A stretch of DNA of 64,000 nucleotides from DATAUD01 sp036268455 (GCA_036268455.1 DATAUD010000062.1:75467-139466); one strand, 5' to 3'. Counted from the stretch's first letter, positions 34,277-44,162 are shown. Notes: a model not told the origin generated them from the letters alone. Translations and numbers: made by a program.

Positions 34277-36918
34277 GAAGCCAGGCCGTCGAGGGCGGAT
34301 TGCAATTGGGCGCGTTTGGATTGCCAATCCACAAGCCGTTGCCGGTGCTCCTGCAAAACCTGGGGCGGAACTTTCTCCGCAAAACTCGGGTTGTCAAGTT
34401 TTTGTTGCACCTTGGTTATTTCCGCCTCGACCTTTTGTAATTCCTTCGTCAGGCGCGCCTTTTCCGCTTCGACATCGAACAGTCCCGCAATCGGGATGAA
34501 AAGTTTTCCACCGCCCGCGGGATAGACAACCGGTTCGCCTTTGGCCGGCTGATATTCCGTCCGATGCTCGATGGAATCCGCGCCGGTCAACAATTGAATA
34601 ACGGCCTTCTCATCGCCAGGAAAATCGGAAGGCGCATGCAAAACAAGATTGAGCCGTTTATTCGCCGGAATACGAAATTGAGCGCGAACATTTCTGATTT
34701 CGATGACAAGCTTTTGACGCGCGGCCATGTCGCGGAGAACTTCGTCCGAAAGCCCATAATGTTCCATGAAATCCTCGCCCAACGGTTTCGGCCACGGCGC
34801 AAATATGATCGTCTTCCCTCCCTGCTCCGCCGGCATGTCCGCGGAATACCCCATGCCGTGCCACAATTCCTCCGTGATGAACGGCAGGAACGGATGGAAC
34901 AGTCGCAGCGTGTGCGACAAAACAAAATCGGTCACCGCAAGCGTGTTCGCCTTTCGCGCGGCGTCCGTTCCCTGCAACGCGGCCTTGCTCGCCTCGATAT
35001 ACCAATCGCAATACTCGCTCCAGAAAAAGCGATGGAGCGTCGCGGCGGCGTCGCTGAATTTGTATTCGGCAAAGGCCGCGTCCATTTCGCGGATAGCGGT
35101 GTCAAGTCGAAGCAAAATCCATTTGTCGTCGTTCGTGAGAAGCTGCGGATCGATCTCCCCCTGCGCTTCCCCGGGGTGCATCTGGCGGAAACGGCAGGCA
35201 TTCCAAAGCTTGTTGCAAAAATTGCGGCCCAACTCCACTTGCTGCTCATCGTAAAGAACGTCCTGCCCCAGCGGCGCCGAGCGCATCACGCCGAACCGCA
35301 ACGCGTCCGCCCCAAATCTGGCGATCAATTCCAGCGGGTCCGGCGAATTGCCGAGGCTCTTGGACATCTTGCGCCCCTGCTTGTCACGAATAATTCCCGT
35401 GAAATAGACGTTCCGAAACGGCGCCTCACCCATGAATTCGCACCCCGCCATGATCATCCGCGCGACCCAGAAAAAAATAATGTCCGGCCCGGTGACAAGA
35501 TCGCTCGTCGGATAAAACTTCTTCAGCGCCGCCGTTTTTTCCGGCCAACCCATCGTCGCAAACGGCCACAGCCAGGAGCTGAACCACGTGTCCAGCACAT
35601 CGGTGTCCTGTGTCCACTCCTCTCCGGGAGATTCGATTTGACAGCGGGTTTCCGCGCCGCGATACCAAACCGGCACCCTATGCCCCCACCAAAGCTGCCG
35701 CGAAATGCACCAGTCCCTGATGTTCGTCATCCAATGCAGGTAAGTCTTGCTCCACCGTTCCGGGTGAAATTTTATCTCGCCCGTTTCCACAGCCTTTGTC
35801 GATTCCGCGACCGCCGGATACCGCAAAAACCATTGCTCGCTCAGATAAGGCTCAATCGGAACATTGCTGCGCTGGCTGTATCCCACGCGATGGACGTAAT
35901 TCTCCACTTTGAGCACAAGCCCCAAATTCTCCAGCTTCGCCACCACAGCTTTCCGCGCTTCCAATCGATCCATCCCCGCAAAATCCCCGCCGGCCGTTTC
36001 CGTCATCGTTCCATCCGGTCCGATCACCACGGTCAACGGAAGATGGTGCCGCTGTCCCATTTCGTAATCCGCCGGATCATGCGCCGGCGTCACTTTGACG
36101 CATCCCGTTCCGAATTTTGGATCCACCAATTCATCCGTGACGATCGGAATCGCCTTGTCGCGCAACGGCAGAAGCACCTTCTTCCCATGCAGACTTTGAT
36201 ACCGCGGGTCCGCGGGATGAACAGCCACAGCCTCATCGCCGAGCATCGTTTCCGGCCGCGTCGTCGCGACAACCACAAAGCCGTCCTCGCCTATCAGCGG
36301 ATATTTGAAGTGCCACAAATGCCCCTGCTCCTCGATCATCTCGACTTCCTCATCGGACAACGCCGTGCGCGCCGCCGGGTCCCAATTGACCATCCGTTTG
36401 CCGCGATAAATAAGCCCCTTTTCGTAAAGCGCCACGAAAACCATTTGGACGCATTTGCTGTATTCAGGGTCCATCGTGAACCGCTCGCGCGTCCAATCAC
36501 ACGACGCTCCCAGCTTTTTAAGTTGCTGGATGATGATTCCGCCGTGCTTCTCCTTCCATTCCCAGACCTTCTCCAAAAATTTCTCCCGGCCCAGGTCTTC
36601 GCGATGTTTCATCGCGCCCTGTTTGCGCAACGATTTTTCCACAACCGTTTGCGTGGCGATCCCCGCGTGATCCGTTCCCGGCAGCCACAACACTTCGTGC
36701 CCGATCATCCGGGCGCGACGCGCGAGAATGTCCTGGATTGTGTTGTTAAGAACGTGCCCCAGCGTGAGCACGCCGGTGACATTCGGCGGCGGGATGACAA
36801 TCGAATACGCTGGCTTGGGCGAATCCGCCCGCGCGCAAAAAAATTTCTGGTCCAGCCAGTACTGGTACCATTTGTCCTCGACCGCCTGCGGTTCGTAAGC
36901 TTTTGGAATTTCCGACAT
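34273..36918 (-). CDS. valS: Valyl-tRNA synthetase
   Basis: Class I aminoacyl-tRNA synthetase of 881 residues that charges tRNA-Val. The HIGH-type motif is PPPNVTGVLTLGHVLN near residue 43 and the KMSKS motif is GRKMSKSLGNSPDPL. The large editing domain (ATTRPETMLGDEAVAVHP) between them removes mischarged threonine. The anticodon domain has FVLSHTLRLFHPFLPFITEELW. The C-terminal coiled-coil arm is rich in Lys/Glu (AEKARLTKELQKVEAEITKV), which is specific for ValRS. It is followed on the same strand by the DUF2252 gene and preceded by cimA downstream of a 14-base gap on the upstream side. Confidence 0.97.
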   Translation of the reverse strand: MSEIPKAYEPQAVEDKWYQYWLDQKFFCARADSPKPAYSIVIPPPNVTGVLTLGHVLNNTIQDILARRARMIGHEVLWLPGTDHAGIATQTVVEKSLRKQGAMKHREDLGREKFLEKVWEWKEKHGGIIIQQLKKLGASCDWTRERFTMDPEYSKCVQMVFVALYEKGLIYRGKRMVNWDPAARTALSDEEVEMIEEQGHLWHFKYPLIGEDGFVVVATTRPETMLGDEAVAVHPADPRYQSLHGKKVLLPLRDKAIPIVTDELVDPKFGTGCVKVTPAHDPADYEMGQRHHLPLTVVIGPDGTMTETAGGDFAGMDRLEARKAVVAKLENLGLVLKVENYVHRVGYSQRSNVPIEPYLSEQWFLRYPAVAESTKAVETGEIKFHPERWSKTYLHWMTNIRDWCISRQLWWGHRVPVWYRGAETRCQIESPGEEWTQDTDVLDTWFSSWLWPFATMGWPEKTAALKKFYPTSDLVTGPDIIFFWVARMIMAGCEFMGEAPFRNVYFTGIIRDKQGRKMSKSLGNSPDPLELIARFGADALRFGVMRSAPLGQDVLYDEQQVELGRNFCNKLWNACRFRQMHPGEAQGEIDPQLLTNDDKWILLRLDTAIREMDAAFAEYKFSDAAATLHRFFWSEYCDWYIEASKAALQGTDAARKANTLAVTDFVLSHTLRLFHPFLPFITEELWHGMGYSADMPAEQGGKTIIFAPWPKPLGEDFMEHYGLSDEVLRDMAARQKLVIEIRNVRAQFRIPANKRLNLVLHAPSDFPGDEKAVIQLLTGADSIEHRTEYQPAKGEPVVYPAGGGKLFIPIAGLFDVEAEKARLTKELQKVEAEITKVQQKLDNPSFAEKVPPQVLQEHRQRLVDWQSKRAQLQSALDGLAS

Positions 36919-36932
36919 GACTCAGCGGTCCG

Positions 36933-38498
36933 TTAACGACCTTTCTTAAGGAGTCGGAATTCCATTGAATCCACCAGGGCGCCAAGGCTGGCCTCGATGA
37001 TGTTCCCGCTCACACCGACAGTTCCCCATTCCTCGCGGCCATCGCTGGATTGGATGAGCACCCGCGTCTTGGCGGCCGTCCCTTCAGTTGAGTCAAGAAT
37101 ACGCACTTTGTAATCAGTCAGCCGGATTTTTTTCACCTGCGGATAAAAATTCGCCAGCGCCGCCCGCAACGCAGAGTCGAGCGCGTTCACCGGCCCATCC
37201 CCTTCCGCCACGGTATGGGCCGATTTTCCATCGACCTGCACCATGATCGTCGCCTCGCACACGGATGATCCCTTTTGACGCCGCATCGAAACATGATAGG
37301 CGTTCACCTCAAACGGCATCGTATGGTGCCGAAGCGTCTTGCGGATGAGCACCGCCAGCGAACCGGCCGCCGCTTCAAATTCGTAACCCTGATGTTCCAG
37401 CGCCTTCACCTTCGCCAGGATTTCCCGCAATTCCGGCGCGTCGTTGTCAAGATTAATTCCCAGCTCCCGCGCCTTCATCACGATGTTGCTGCGTCCAGCC
37501 AGATCACTGATCAGCACGTTCCGCGTATTGCCCACCGCCGCGGGATCGATGTGCTCGTAACTGTGAAATATTTTTTGCACCGCGTTCACGTGCGTGCCGC
37601 CCTTGTGCGAAAACGCCGCCGACCCAACCCACGGCTGGCGCGGGCTATGCCGCAGATTCGCGATCTCATCCACAAACTGCGAAAGGTCCTTCAACAACGG
37701 CAGCGAAGCCGACGGAACGCACGTTTTGCCCAATTTAAACGCAACGTTGGGAATCGTGCTCGTGAGATTGCAATTGCCCGTCCTCTCACCGTAACCATTG
37801 ATTGTCCCCTGCACATGCGAAGCGCCCGCCCCCAACGCCGCCAACGCATTGGCAACGCCGAGTCCGGCGTCATCGTGGGTATGAATTCCGATCCGCCCGC
37901 GCAATTTACCGCGAGCCACCGCCGTTATCCTGGCGATTTCCTCCGGAAGCGTTCCGCCGTTGGTGTCACAAAGCGTGATGGTATCCGCGCCCGCGTTTTC
38001 CGCCGCCGCCCACGTTGCAAGCGCGTACTCCGCGTTGTCCTTGAACCCGTCAAAAGAGTGTTCCGCGTCATAAACGACGTACCGGCCCTGCTCCTTCAAA
38101 AAGCGCACCGTATCGGCGATCATCGCGATGTTTTCATCCGGCGTGGTGCGCAAAACTTTCTTGACGTGCAGCAGCCACGTCTTGCCGTAAATTGTCACCA
38201 CCGGCGTTTCCGCCTCCAGCAACAGGCGGACCTGCTCATCCTCAGCCGCGCCGACGTCCTTCCGCCGGGTCGAACCGAACGCCGCGAGTTTGGCGCGCTT
38301 GAATTTCCTGCGCTTCGCCTCGTTAAAAAACTCAATGTCCTTGGGATTGGACCCCGGCCACCCGCCTTCAATGTAATGAACGCCGAAAGAATCGAGTTTC
38401 TCCGCAATACGCAACTTATCCATCACAGAAAAGTTGATGCCTTCGCCCTGACTGCCGTCGCGCAGGGTTGTATCGTATATTTCGACTTCGGGTTTCAT
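36933..38498 (-). CDS. cimA: (R)-citramalate synthase
   Basis: A 521-residue enzyme of the DRE-TIM metallolyase family that condenses pyruvate and acetyl-CoA to citramalate, a threonine-independent route to isoleucine. The N-terminus EIYDTTLRDGSQGEGINFS carries the family metal/substrate motif; GIHTHDDAGLGVANALAALGAGASHVQGTINGYGERTGN is the second. The C-terminal LeuA-like regulatory dimerisation domain begins near 400 and ends LVDSMEFRLL. The 2-isopropylmalate synthase is the main alternative, but the N-terminal EGGWPGSNPKDIEFF and the long C-terminus fit the CimA subgroup. ATG 38498 is the family start; the longer frame adds a non-homologous tail. Confidence 0.92.
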   Translation of the reverse strand: MKPEVEIYDTTLRDGSQGEGINFSVMDKLRIAEKLDSFGVHYIEGGWPGSNPKDIEFFNEAKRRKFKRAKLAAFGSTRRKDVGAAEDEQVRLLLEAETPVVTIYGKTWLLHVKKVLRTTPDENIAMIADTVRFLKEQGRYVVYDAEHSFDGFKDNAEYALATWAAAENAGADTITLCDTNGGTLPEEIARITAVARGKLRGRIGIHTHDDAGLGVANALAALGAGASHVQGTINGYGERTGNCNLTSTIPNVAFKLGKTCVPSASLPLLKDLSQFVDEIANLRHSPRQPWVGSAAFSHKGGTHVNAVQKIFHSYEHIDPAAVGNTRNVLISDLAGRSNIVMKARELGINLDNDAPELREILAKVKALEHQGYEFEAAAGSLAVLIRKTLRHHTMPFEVNAYHVSMRRQKGSSVCEATIMVQVDGKSAHTVAEGDGPVNALDSALRAALANFYPQVKKIRLTDYKVRILDSTEGTAAKTRVLIQSSDGREEWGTVGVSGNIIEASLGALVDSMEFRLLKKGR

Positions 38499-38596
38499 AA
38501 ATCCCGCCACCAGCGGGATTAAATACTTACGCCACCACGGCCCTATTTGCAAACATTCCCGAAGTCACCGATTCCAATTGCCGGGCCACTTCCAGA

Positions 38597-40105
38597 TCAA
38601 GGCTGATTCGCCGCCCGAAAAAAAACAGGCGCCGTAAAACCTGCAACGTTGGTCGTAAAAGAAGCTGCGTTGGCGCCCGGGTTCAATATCCTCGCCGTTT
38701 GCCAATGACTTAACGTCGCGTCCGACGTGCATTGAATCGCGACGCCATTGCCGGAGACATACCCGCCGACGGAAAATGACAATTGATTGTTGGTAAAAAT
38801 CAAATTGTAAATTACCGGTGACTGCGATTCCAGCCCGCCAAGTTTCAAGTTCGCGTCGGTGAGGTCGCCCGCCACGGCATCAGAAAACACACGGTCCATT
38901 TCCGCCGACGCAATCGCATTCCCGGCATATTTCCGGCGCGCGTTGTAAAGACGGAGCGCCGTCGGGAGGTCATTCGTCGTGCCCGCGTAACTCGGCGAAA
39001 GGTAAAGCCGCCGGAAATTCTGGATCACCCCCAGGTCTCGATACCCATACTGCGTCGTCGGTTCGACAATTGTCCCCTCCCCATAATCATTCCAGGTAAC
39101 GATCTGCGCGATCGCCGACGTGTTGGTCATCGCCCGCCGCAAGGTGGATTGAAAGGTCAAACCATTGTCGTCATCCAGATAACCGAGAGAAGGCTGCGTG
39201 CCCGCTTGTTGGTAAATGTCGTGGAACCGCGGAAAAGCGCTGCTGATATATCCGCCCCAAAGGCCGGCGCCCTGTTCGAATTGTGTCAAGTAAGCGTTAA
39301 GTTGATTGCTGGTGAGAACGCCACTGTTCGTCTGGCTCAAATACATCGGCGGCCAGTCAAACGCGCCCTCGCCGGCCGCGAGCTTGCTGTTTTCGGTAAA
39401 AAAAGCCGGCGGACTATTGCTCGCGGCCAGGCCCGAAAAAATGGCCACCCAACTGTCCGACGATTTGAAATACTGCGGCCCGAAATTCAGCAGCACCGGC
39501 CTCCCCTGGAAACGCAAGAAACACGGATCATCAAAAAAATTCGTCTCCGCGTAGAGCATTGTTTGAGCCGCGTGCGCGACGGCGTTGTTGGAAGTAATGT
39601 AACCGCCGTTGATTTCATTGAGAATCGTCGCGTCCTCGTAACAGAGCGAAAACTTCATCCCCGCCTTGCGAATCCACCCAAACAGCGCGACCGTCCTTTG
39701 ATTATTGACAGCGTAGTCCGCATAATCATCCATCCCGTACCAATCCACGATCACCCCATCGACCCCACCCAATTTCATAAGAAGGACTTGATATTCCAAC
39801 ACGGCCGGATCGTCCGAATCGTACGGCCCGATTTGCGGATAATACCACGAGGCGATCTGCCTCTGGCCGTTCGTGCTGAAAGTGTTGGGATTGAAGAAAT
39901 TCATGGTCCAATGCCAGCCCCAACCGCCACTGAAAGGCTCCGCCACAAACCACGGCATAAAATGGACCATCACCGGCTTCGTTGCCGCGGCCGCGTTAAG
40001 AGTCAAAAGCGCGGCCAGCGCACTCCCGATCCACCAGCCTGCGCCGCTGAAAGCATGTCTGAAACCTTGCCAGGCCAATCCACATTTATTTTTGCCGTTC
40101 GTCAT
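38597..40105 (-). CDS. Secreted GH99/GH71-like glycoside hydrolase
   Basis: A 502-residue exported protein with an N-terminal hydrophobic stretch (about 25-42, ending AAATKP). The catalytic domain starts VMVHFMPWFV, followed by YPQIGPYDSDDPAVLEYQVLLMKLGGVDGVIVDWYG and a late IVTWNDYGEGTIVEP. This is the barrel pattern of GH99 and GH71-type enzymes (endo-mannosidase or alpha-1,3-glucanase). The C-terminal 90 residues (IYNLIFTNNQLSFSVGGY..ARILNP) form a beta domain common in secreted Verrucomicrobia proteins. The acidic residues of VDWYGMD and WNDYGEG are likely catalytic. The exact substrate is unknown. Confidence 0.7.
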   Translation of the reverse strand: MTNGKNKCGLAWQGFRHAFSGAGWWIGSALAALLTLNAAAATKPVMVHFMPWFVAEPFSGGWGWHWTMNFFNPNTFSTNGQRQIASWYYPQIGPYDSDDPAVLEYQVLLMKLGGVDGVIVDWYGMDDYADYAVNNQRTVALFGWIRKAGMKFSLCYEDATILNEINGGYITSNNAVAHAAQTMLYAETNFFDDPCFLRFQGRPVLLNFGPQYFKSSDSWVAIFSGLAASNSPPAFFTENSKLAAGEGAFDWPPMYLSQTNSGVLTSNQLNAYLTQFEQGAGLWGGYISSAFPRFHDIYQQAGTQPSLGYLDDDNGLTFQSTLRRAMTNTSAIAQIVTWNDYGEGTIVEPTTQYGYRDLGVIQNFRRLYLSPSYAGTTNDLPTALRLYNARRKYAGNAIASAEMDRVFSDAVAGDLTDANLKLGGLESQSPVIYNLIFTNNQLSFSVGGYVSGNGVAIQCTSDATLSHWQTARILNPGANAASFTTNVAGFTAPVFFRAANQP

Positions 40106-40279
40106 GTTTTATCGCCGGAGTTTGCCCGGCAAAAGCATCGAATGGCCCGCAAGTTAGCAAATTGGATTCAAAGCGGTAGTCGGATGAATTGACCTCGCCC
40201 GTCCGCGGGACGCTCTGGTCAACCGCAATTCCAAATCCTCCGGCTCAAATTGCGGTTTGGATTGTAGCAGGCGGGAAAA

Positions 40280-40621
40280 TCAAATTATACGGCTTAAATA
40301 TTTCGAAAGCTTGGAGAGAAGCCTCTGATGTCGCTCGCTCGAAATAGAACCGATTACACCCAAAAAATTCTGAGCGGGAAGCACCGCGAGGAAGCCGAGG
40401 CGAATTAGCGAAGCCGCTTTGAGACCACTCATTTTAAAATCGGGTTGAGACGGATCAACGATTTCGTCGAAGCCTCCAATCTCCTGTCGAAGTTGGCTGC
40501 TGACGCCGCACACCAAGAGGTCACCGAATCCCGGCATTCGCCGCAACACAACTACCGGGCGGTTCTTGCCAGGACCGTTCGATTGCGGCAGGGTCGCCAG
40601 GGCGATGTCGCCTTCCTTCAT
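40280..40621 (-). CDS. PemK/MazF-family toxin
   Basis: A 113-residue toxin of the type II PemK/MazF fold, usually an mRNA interferase. It begins MKEGDIALATLPQSNGPGKNRPVVVLRRM, where GDI-x7-9-GKNRPVVVL is the family start; CGVSSQ follows and the C-terminal LIRLGFLAVLPAQNFLGVIGSI has the Arg/Asn region. The start overlaps the upstream antitoxin stop (ATGA), the normal toxin-antitoxin arrangement. The MazF-like fold is clear, while the cleavage site specificity cannot be read. Confidence 0.82.
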   Translation of the reverse strand: MKEGDIALATLPQSNGPGKNRPVVVLRRMPGFGDLLVCGVSSQLRQEIGGFDEIVDPSQPDFKMSGLKAASLIRLGFLAVLPAQNFLGVIGSISSERHQRLLSKLSKYLSRII

Positions 40622-40833
40622 TGCTTGATGTCACCAATAGAATAATCGGGTTCATCATCACCGAAAGCCCTTGCCAGCGCAGACGCGGCTAAACCGTGCC
40701 ATTCGGCGGCATCAGAAGAATCAGCCGTTTGCAACACCGTGACCATCAGTGGCGCATCTGCCGGCAAGTCGAACGGTTCGTCCAAAACAATCTGCTTTCC
40801 GTTAAAATGCGCTTTCAAAGTCACCGCAGGCAT
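40618..40833 (-). CDS. Putative antitoxin of the PemK-type pair
   Basis: A 71-residue protein coded immediately before the toxin and overlapping it. The N-terminal strand-rich segment VTLKAHFNGKQIVLDEPFDLPADAPLMVTVL is typical of small antitoxins of the DUF2281/AbrB-adjacent kind, and the acidic C-terminus FGDDEPDYSIGDIKQ is suited to bind the basic toxin. Antitoxins also repress their own operon, so the 5' side near 40840-40870 may hold an operator. Confidence 0.7.
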   Translation of the reverse strand: MPAVTLKAHFNGKQIVLDEPFDLPADAPLMVTVLQTADSSDAAEWHGLAASALARAFGDDEPDYSIGDIKQ

Positions 40834-41009
40834 AAATCAACGGTAACTTTAAAACGGGTAAGCCGCAAGAAATTTGACATGCACGATTACTTTTCCGCGG
40901 ATTCTCTTTGTTATGCCATAGTTTTTCAACCGGGATGCCCTGCCGCTTTTTCAATTCACTCTCTGCGTCCTCTGATTCTCCGCGCGAGACTCTTCATTCA
41001 CTTCCGGTG

Positions 41010-42101
41010 TTATTTCACATCCGTTCGATCACCGAGCACGTATTGCCCAATGTCCTCTATGTCACTGCCGGAATTGGCCAGGACGACCACGCCCCGGAGC
41101 GGATTTTTCTTGAAGCCAATATACGAGTGATAGCCGAACGTCCCTCCGTTGTGCCAAATGGCGCCGGAAACAGTCTGGATCTGCCAGATCAGGCCAATTT
41201 TGCGGAAAGGACCGCTTCCGTGGCGAGGTTGCTGCGTCGCCGACATCGCCTTCGATAGGCTGGAATTGGTCAAGCCCATGTTGGCCGCAAGAAATTTCAG
41301 CAAATCGTTGGCCGTCGAACGGAGCGCGCCAGCGCCGGCCAGCGTCGGGATGTCCCAATTTTCCACCGTCTCGCCCGCGCTGTTGTGCCCCACCGCAAGC
41401 CGCGCCTTGAGTTCCGGCGTCAGCGTGATCCGAGTGCTCTCCATCCCCAACGGATCACAAATCCGGCGCACAACCAACGTCTCGTAATTGGTCCCCGCCC
41501 GCAACGCCAGCACATGCCCCAGCAAACCGACCCCCAGGTTGGAATACTCAAACTTGCCGCCAATGTCCCGTGTCAATCGATAACCGGAGAGAAAGCCATA
41601 CAATTGCCCCACCGTATAATCCGCGTACGGATTCATCGGGTCCTTGGGCGCGAGATTGTCCGGCAAACGCGGCAGGCCGGAAGTTTGCGTGGCCAGGTCC
41701 ACCAGCGTGATTTCCCGTCCGTTGCGCGTGGGCGCCTTGACTGACGCGGGCAAAAACTTGCTGATCGGATCGTTCAATGAAACTTCCCCGCTGTCGGCCA
41801 TTTCCCGCAAAAGAACGGCGGTGAAAACCTTCGTCACCGAACCGATCTCGAAAAGAGTGTCCCCGTTCACATCCGCGCCGCCCTTCTCGCATACTCCCTT
41901 GGCGAACAGCTTCGCCCCTTTCTCATCGATAACGCCGACAACAATCCCCGGCGCCCGCTTTTCTTGTGTGACACATCTGTCAAGCACCAAGGCGATGTCC
42001 GCATCGGTCTTCGGTTTATCCTGCGCGTCAAGCGTCGCAGCCCATCCGGCCAGAAGGGCCGCGCCGCCGCAAATGAGCAATGTGTGCATAAGAATCTTCA
42101 T
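41010..42101 (-). CDS. Serine beta-lactamase-fold (class C type) hydrolase
   Basis: An exported protein (signal peptide to about residue 26) of 363 residues. The catalytic motifs are SVTK (Ser88/Lys91), YSNLG for the Tyr motif, and HNGGT for the KTG-equivalent. The last, with His in place of Lys, is typical of esterase/peptidase members rather than true beta-lactamases. It is translationally coupled (ATGA) to an upstream membrane protein gene. Function may be a D-aminopeptidase or an esterase; antibiotic resistance should not be assumed. Confidence 0.85.
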   Translation of the reverse strand: MKILMHTLLICGGAALLAGWAATLDAQDKPKTDADIALVLDRCVTQEKRAPGIVVGVIDEKGAKLFAKGVCEKGGADVNGDTLFEIGSVTKVFTAVLLREMADSGEVSLNDPISKFLPASVKAPTRNGREITLVDLATQTSGLPRLPDNLAPKDPMNPYADYTVGQLYGFLSGYRLTRDIGGKFEYSNLGVGLLGHVLALRAGTNYETLVVRRICDPLGMESTRITLTPELKARLAVGHNSAGETVENWDIPTLAGAGALRSTANDLLKFLAANMGLTNSSLSKAMSATQQPRHGSGPFRKIGLIWQIQTVSGAIWHNGGTFGYHSYIGFKKNPLRGVVVLANSGSDIEDIGQYVLGDRTDVK

Positions 42102-42619
42102 GTCTGTTTGGCATCCTCGGAGACACCGCCAACCAGCGTCTCCAGTTCACTTTTCAAGGGCAAGAGATATTGGCGAACCGCCCGCTGGTTTAGCCAGTAA
42201 ACAAACACTCCCACCAACCCAAACACGACAATAGTGACAAGCCGAGCCGAAGCGTTCCGCCGCACGCCAAAAAAGAACACTCCAGATCCGCCGAGGCTGG
42301 GGAGAATGTACCACCACAAAACCGACCGCAGTAGATGGATTTGCGTCTCCACCTTTCTCAATTCCACCCGCAGCGAATCCATGACAGACGCCCCTGGAAC
42401 CGCGCGCGTCACCGCCTGTGGATATTTGAAATAGTCCGAGCCAAACCAAATGACGATGACAACGCACGCCGCTACCTCCCGGAGATCCCGCCACCAAATG
42501 TTCCTGTCAAATCGTTTCATGCGCTTGCGAAGCGCGGCCAACTGGACGGTTCCAGTCAATTCCGCCGGCAACACCAGCGGCTGTTCCCGCCATAGTTTCT
42601 TCAATTCATCGTCGTTCAT
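42098..42619 (-). CDS. Membrane protein of anti-sigma-like type
   Basis: A 173-residue protein. The N-terminal cytoplasmic part starts MNDDELKKLWREQP and LAALRKRMKRFDRN, then come transmembrane helices near 50-65, 103-117 and 127-145. This pattern is common in Verrucomicrobia proteins that sit next to ECF sigma factor or protease genes, but no sigma factor is visible here. ATG 42619 is chosen over the start at 42781, since the extra 54 residues have no family-like character. It overlaps the beta-lactamase-fold gene downstream by ATGA. Confidence 0.6.
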   Translation of the reverse strand: MNDDELKKLWREQPLVLPAELTGTVQLAALRKRMKRFDRNIWWRDLREVAACVVIVIWFGSDYFKYPQAVTRAVPGASVMDSLRVELRKVETQIHLLRSVLWWYILPSLGGSGVFFFGVRRNASARLVTIVVFGLVGVFVYWLNQRAVRQYLLPLKSELETLVGGVSEDAKQT

Positions 42620-43136
42620 CGTGCAAGCTCCTGGGAAAAGCGCCGCCAATTGCGCCGAATCCTCATGGCTCGCGACCTGACGTTCGTCGGCCACCTTACG
42701 AATTTGCTCGTGGCCGAACGTGAACGCAAAACCTTGCCGCGCCAGAAATTTTAAGTCCCTATCCTGAATTTGAGTGTCCAATACAATCCGTTCTCGTTCT
42801 TTATATGATTAGTCGCAAAGCCCGCCGCCAATATTACAAAACGCCTCCCTGAACCCCCACGCAGGATTTTGTTTACAGGGCCGCCCAAAAATGCGGACGC
42901 TTTTGCGACGAACGTCCTTGAGATTGGCACGAGCGGGATTTATGAGATTGAGGGGTTCGGAATGGCACGCCAGACAAGGCTGCCGGAAACACGGAGGTCG
43001 AGTCGGCCTTCGACGCTTCCGACATCGGACAACGCCATCCCAAACGAGGGGAGATCCCGACGAGGTTTGGAACAAATTTATTCGAGATGAACTTCAAATT
43101 CATACACCCGTACCCGGCGCATCGGCTGTTGCACGG
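42620..43136. other. Gene-free stretch
   Basis: I see no gene here that I can support. Short open frames on both strands lack family features, start signals and coding-like composition. It separates the beta-lactamase-fold pair from the TPR-protein operon. Confidence 0.4.
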
Positions 43137-44162
43137 TCATGATGAACTCGCGGGATTGTCAGAGGGCTTGTCAGTCTTCTTGAGCGCCAGCTCATAACAG
43201 GCCAATGCTTCGGTGTAGCGTTCCAGGCGATTGAATACGCCGCCCTTGCAAAGATAGGCTATGGTCATGGTGTTATCGCGCGCGATCGCGCGGTCGTAGC
43301 ATCGGAGGGCTTCCTCAAAACGTTGCTGCCGTTCCAGCGCCCCGCCTTTTTTGACCAGCGCCAGGGGATTATCGGGGTCCAGCGTAAGTATTTCATCAAG
43401 GCAACCAAGCGCCTCCTCGGTTTTGCCCAATTTCAGCAGCGTCTGGCTTTTGCTCAACATCAACTCGATCATGCTCGATTTGCCCGGCGAGGCCGGCAGC
43501 GCAACCGCCTCTTCGGAAGACTCCTTTGCAATGCCGTTCGATGTCCCGCTGGTCTCGCCGCTTTCCGGCAGCGACGGATGCGGTTTCACTGACGATTCCA
43601 ATTCATGGATGCGCTGCTCCAACCGCTCCATTAGACCGAGGAAACGCGCATTAGGCTGTTCCAACCCTTGGGCCGGGAGAAGTTGAGCCTCGCTCATTCC
43701 CAACAATTGCTGCGACTGCGCCGCGGACAAGTTCGCGGCGGCGGTAGCGAGGCGATTCACCGCCGTCCACTGCAAAAACGCCGCCAGCGCCAGCGCGAGA
43801 AATCCGATCGCCGCAACGGCGCCCGACGCAAGGAGCACCATGCGTGTCGAATGCTCAATATTGGTCAACTGCTCCTGCCGTTCGTTGGCGAACGCTTTTT
43901 CCACAGCTTTCAAACGCTCGTCCATGGCGAGGGAGTTGCTGGCGGCAGCGGCATCGGCTTCCTGGCGGTATTTCTCCATAGCCAATTGGGCGTCAAGGAG
44001 TTGCTCCTCAATCTGGGAGTAAGAATGCACCGTCTGCGTCGCATCGGAGGGGCCGTTGGTATCAGCCGCCCGGGCGGGTTGGATGAGAAAAGACACGATG
44101 ATCAACAGAGCCAGGCAGTTAACGCGGAAAAATCCAAAGCCTGCGATGGTGGTTGACGTCAT
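43137..44162 (-). CDS. Membrane-anchored TPR protein
   Basis: A 341-residue protein. An N-terminal signal or anchor helix is at about 8-30, followed by an Ala/Glu-rich coiled coil (QIEEQLLDAQLAMEKYRQEADA). A second membrane helix is at about 110-135 (ASGAVAAIGFLALALAAFLQW). Three to four TPR units occur at the C-terminus, for example LLKLGKTEEALGCLDEILTLDPDNPLAL. The ATG at 44162 is preferred over an upstream one because it begins the signal. It is the last gene of a three-gene unit with two other envelope proteins. It may scaffold a complex in the periplasm or cytoplasm; the topology is not certain. Confidence 0.65.
   Translation of the reverse strand: MTSTTIAGFGFFRVNCLALLIIVSFLIQPARAADTNGPSDATQTVHSYSQIEEQLLDAQLAMEKYRQEADAAAASNSLAMDERLKAVEKAFANERQEQLTNIEHSTRMVLLASGAVAAIGFLALALAAFLQWTAVNRLATAAANLSAAQSQQLLGMSEAQLLPAQGLEQPNARFLGLMERLEQRIHELESSVKPHPSLPESGETSGTSNGIAKESSEEAVALPASPGKSSMIELMLSKSQTLLKLGKTEEALGCLDEILTLDPDNPLALVKKGGALERQQRFEEALRCYDRAIARDNTMTIAYLCKGGVFNRLERYTEALACYELALKKTDKPSDNPASSS

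Noticed and set aside
34564..36936. 790-residue plus-strand open frame over valS
   Set aside because: Antisense shadow of a conserved housekeeping gene; Arg/His-rich and without domains.
41010..42101. Antibiotic-resistance beta-lactamase
   Set aside because: The third motif is HNGGT rather than KTG, as in esterase/peptidase relatives; resistance is not supported.
42620..42781. 54-residue N-terminal extension of the membrane protein at 42098
   Set aside because: Family-like sequence begins at MNDDELKK; the extension has no conserved character.
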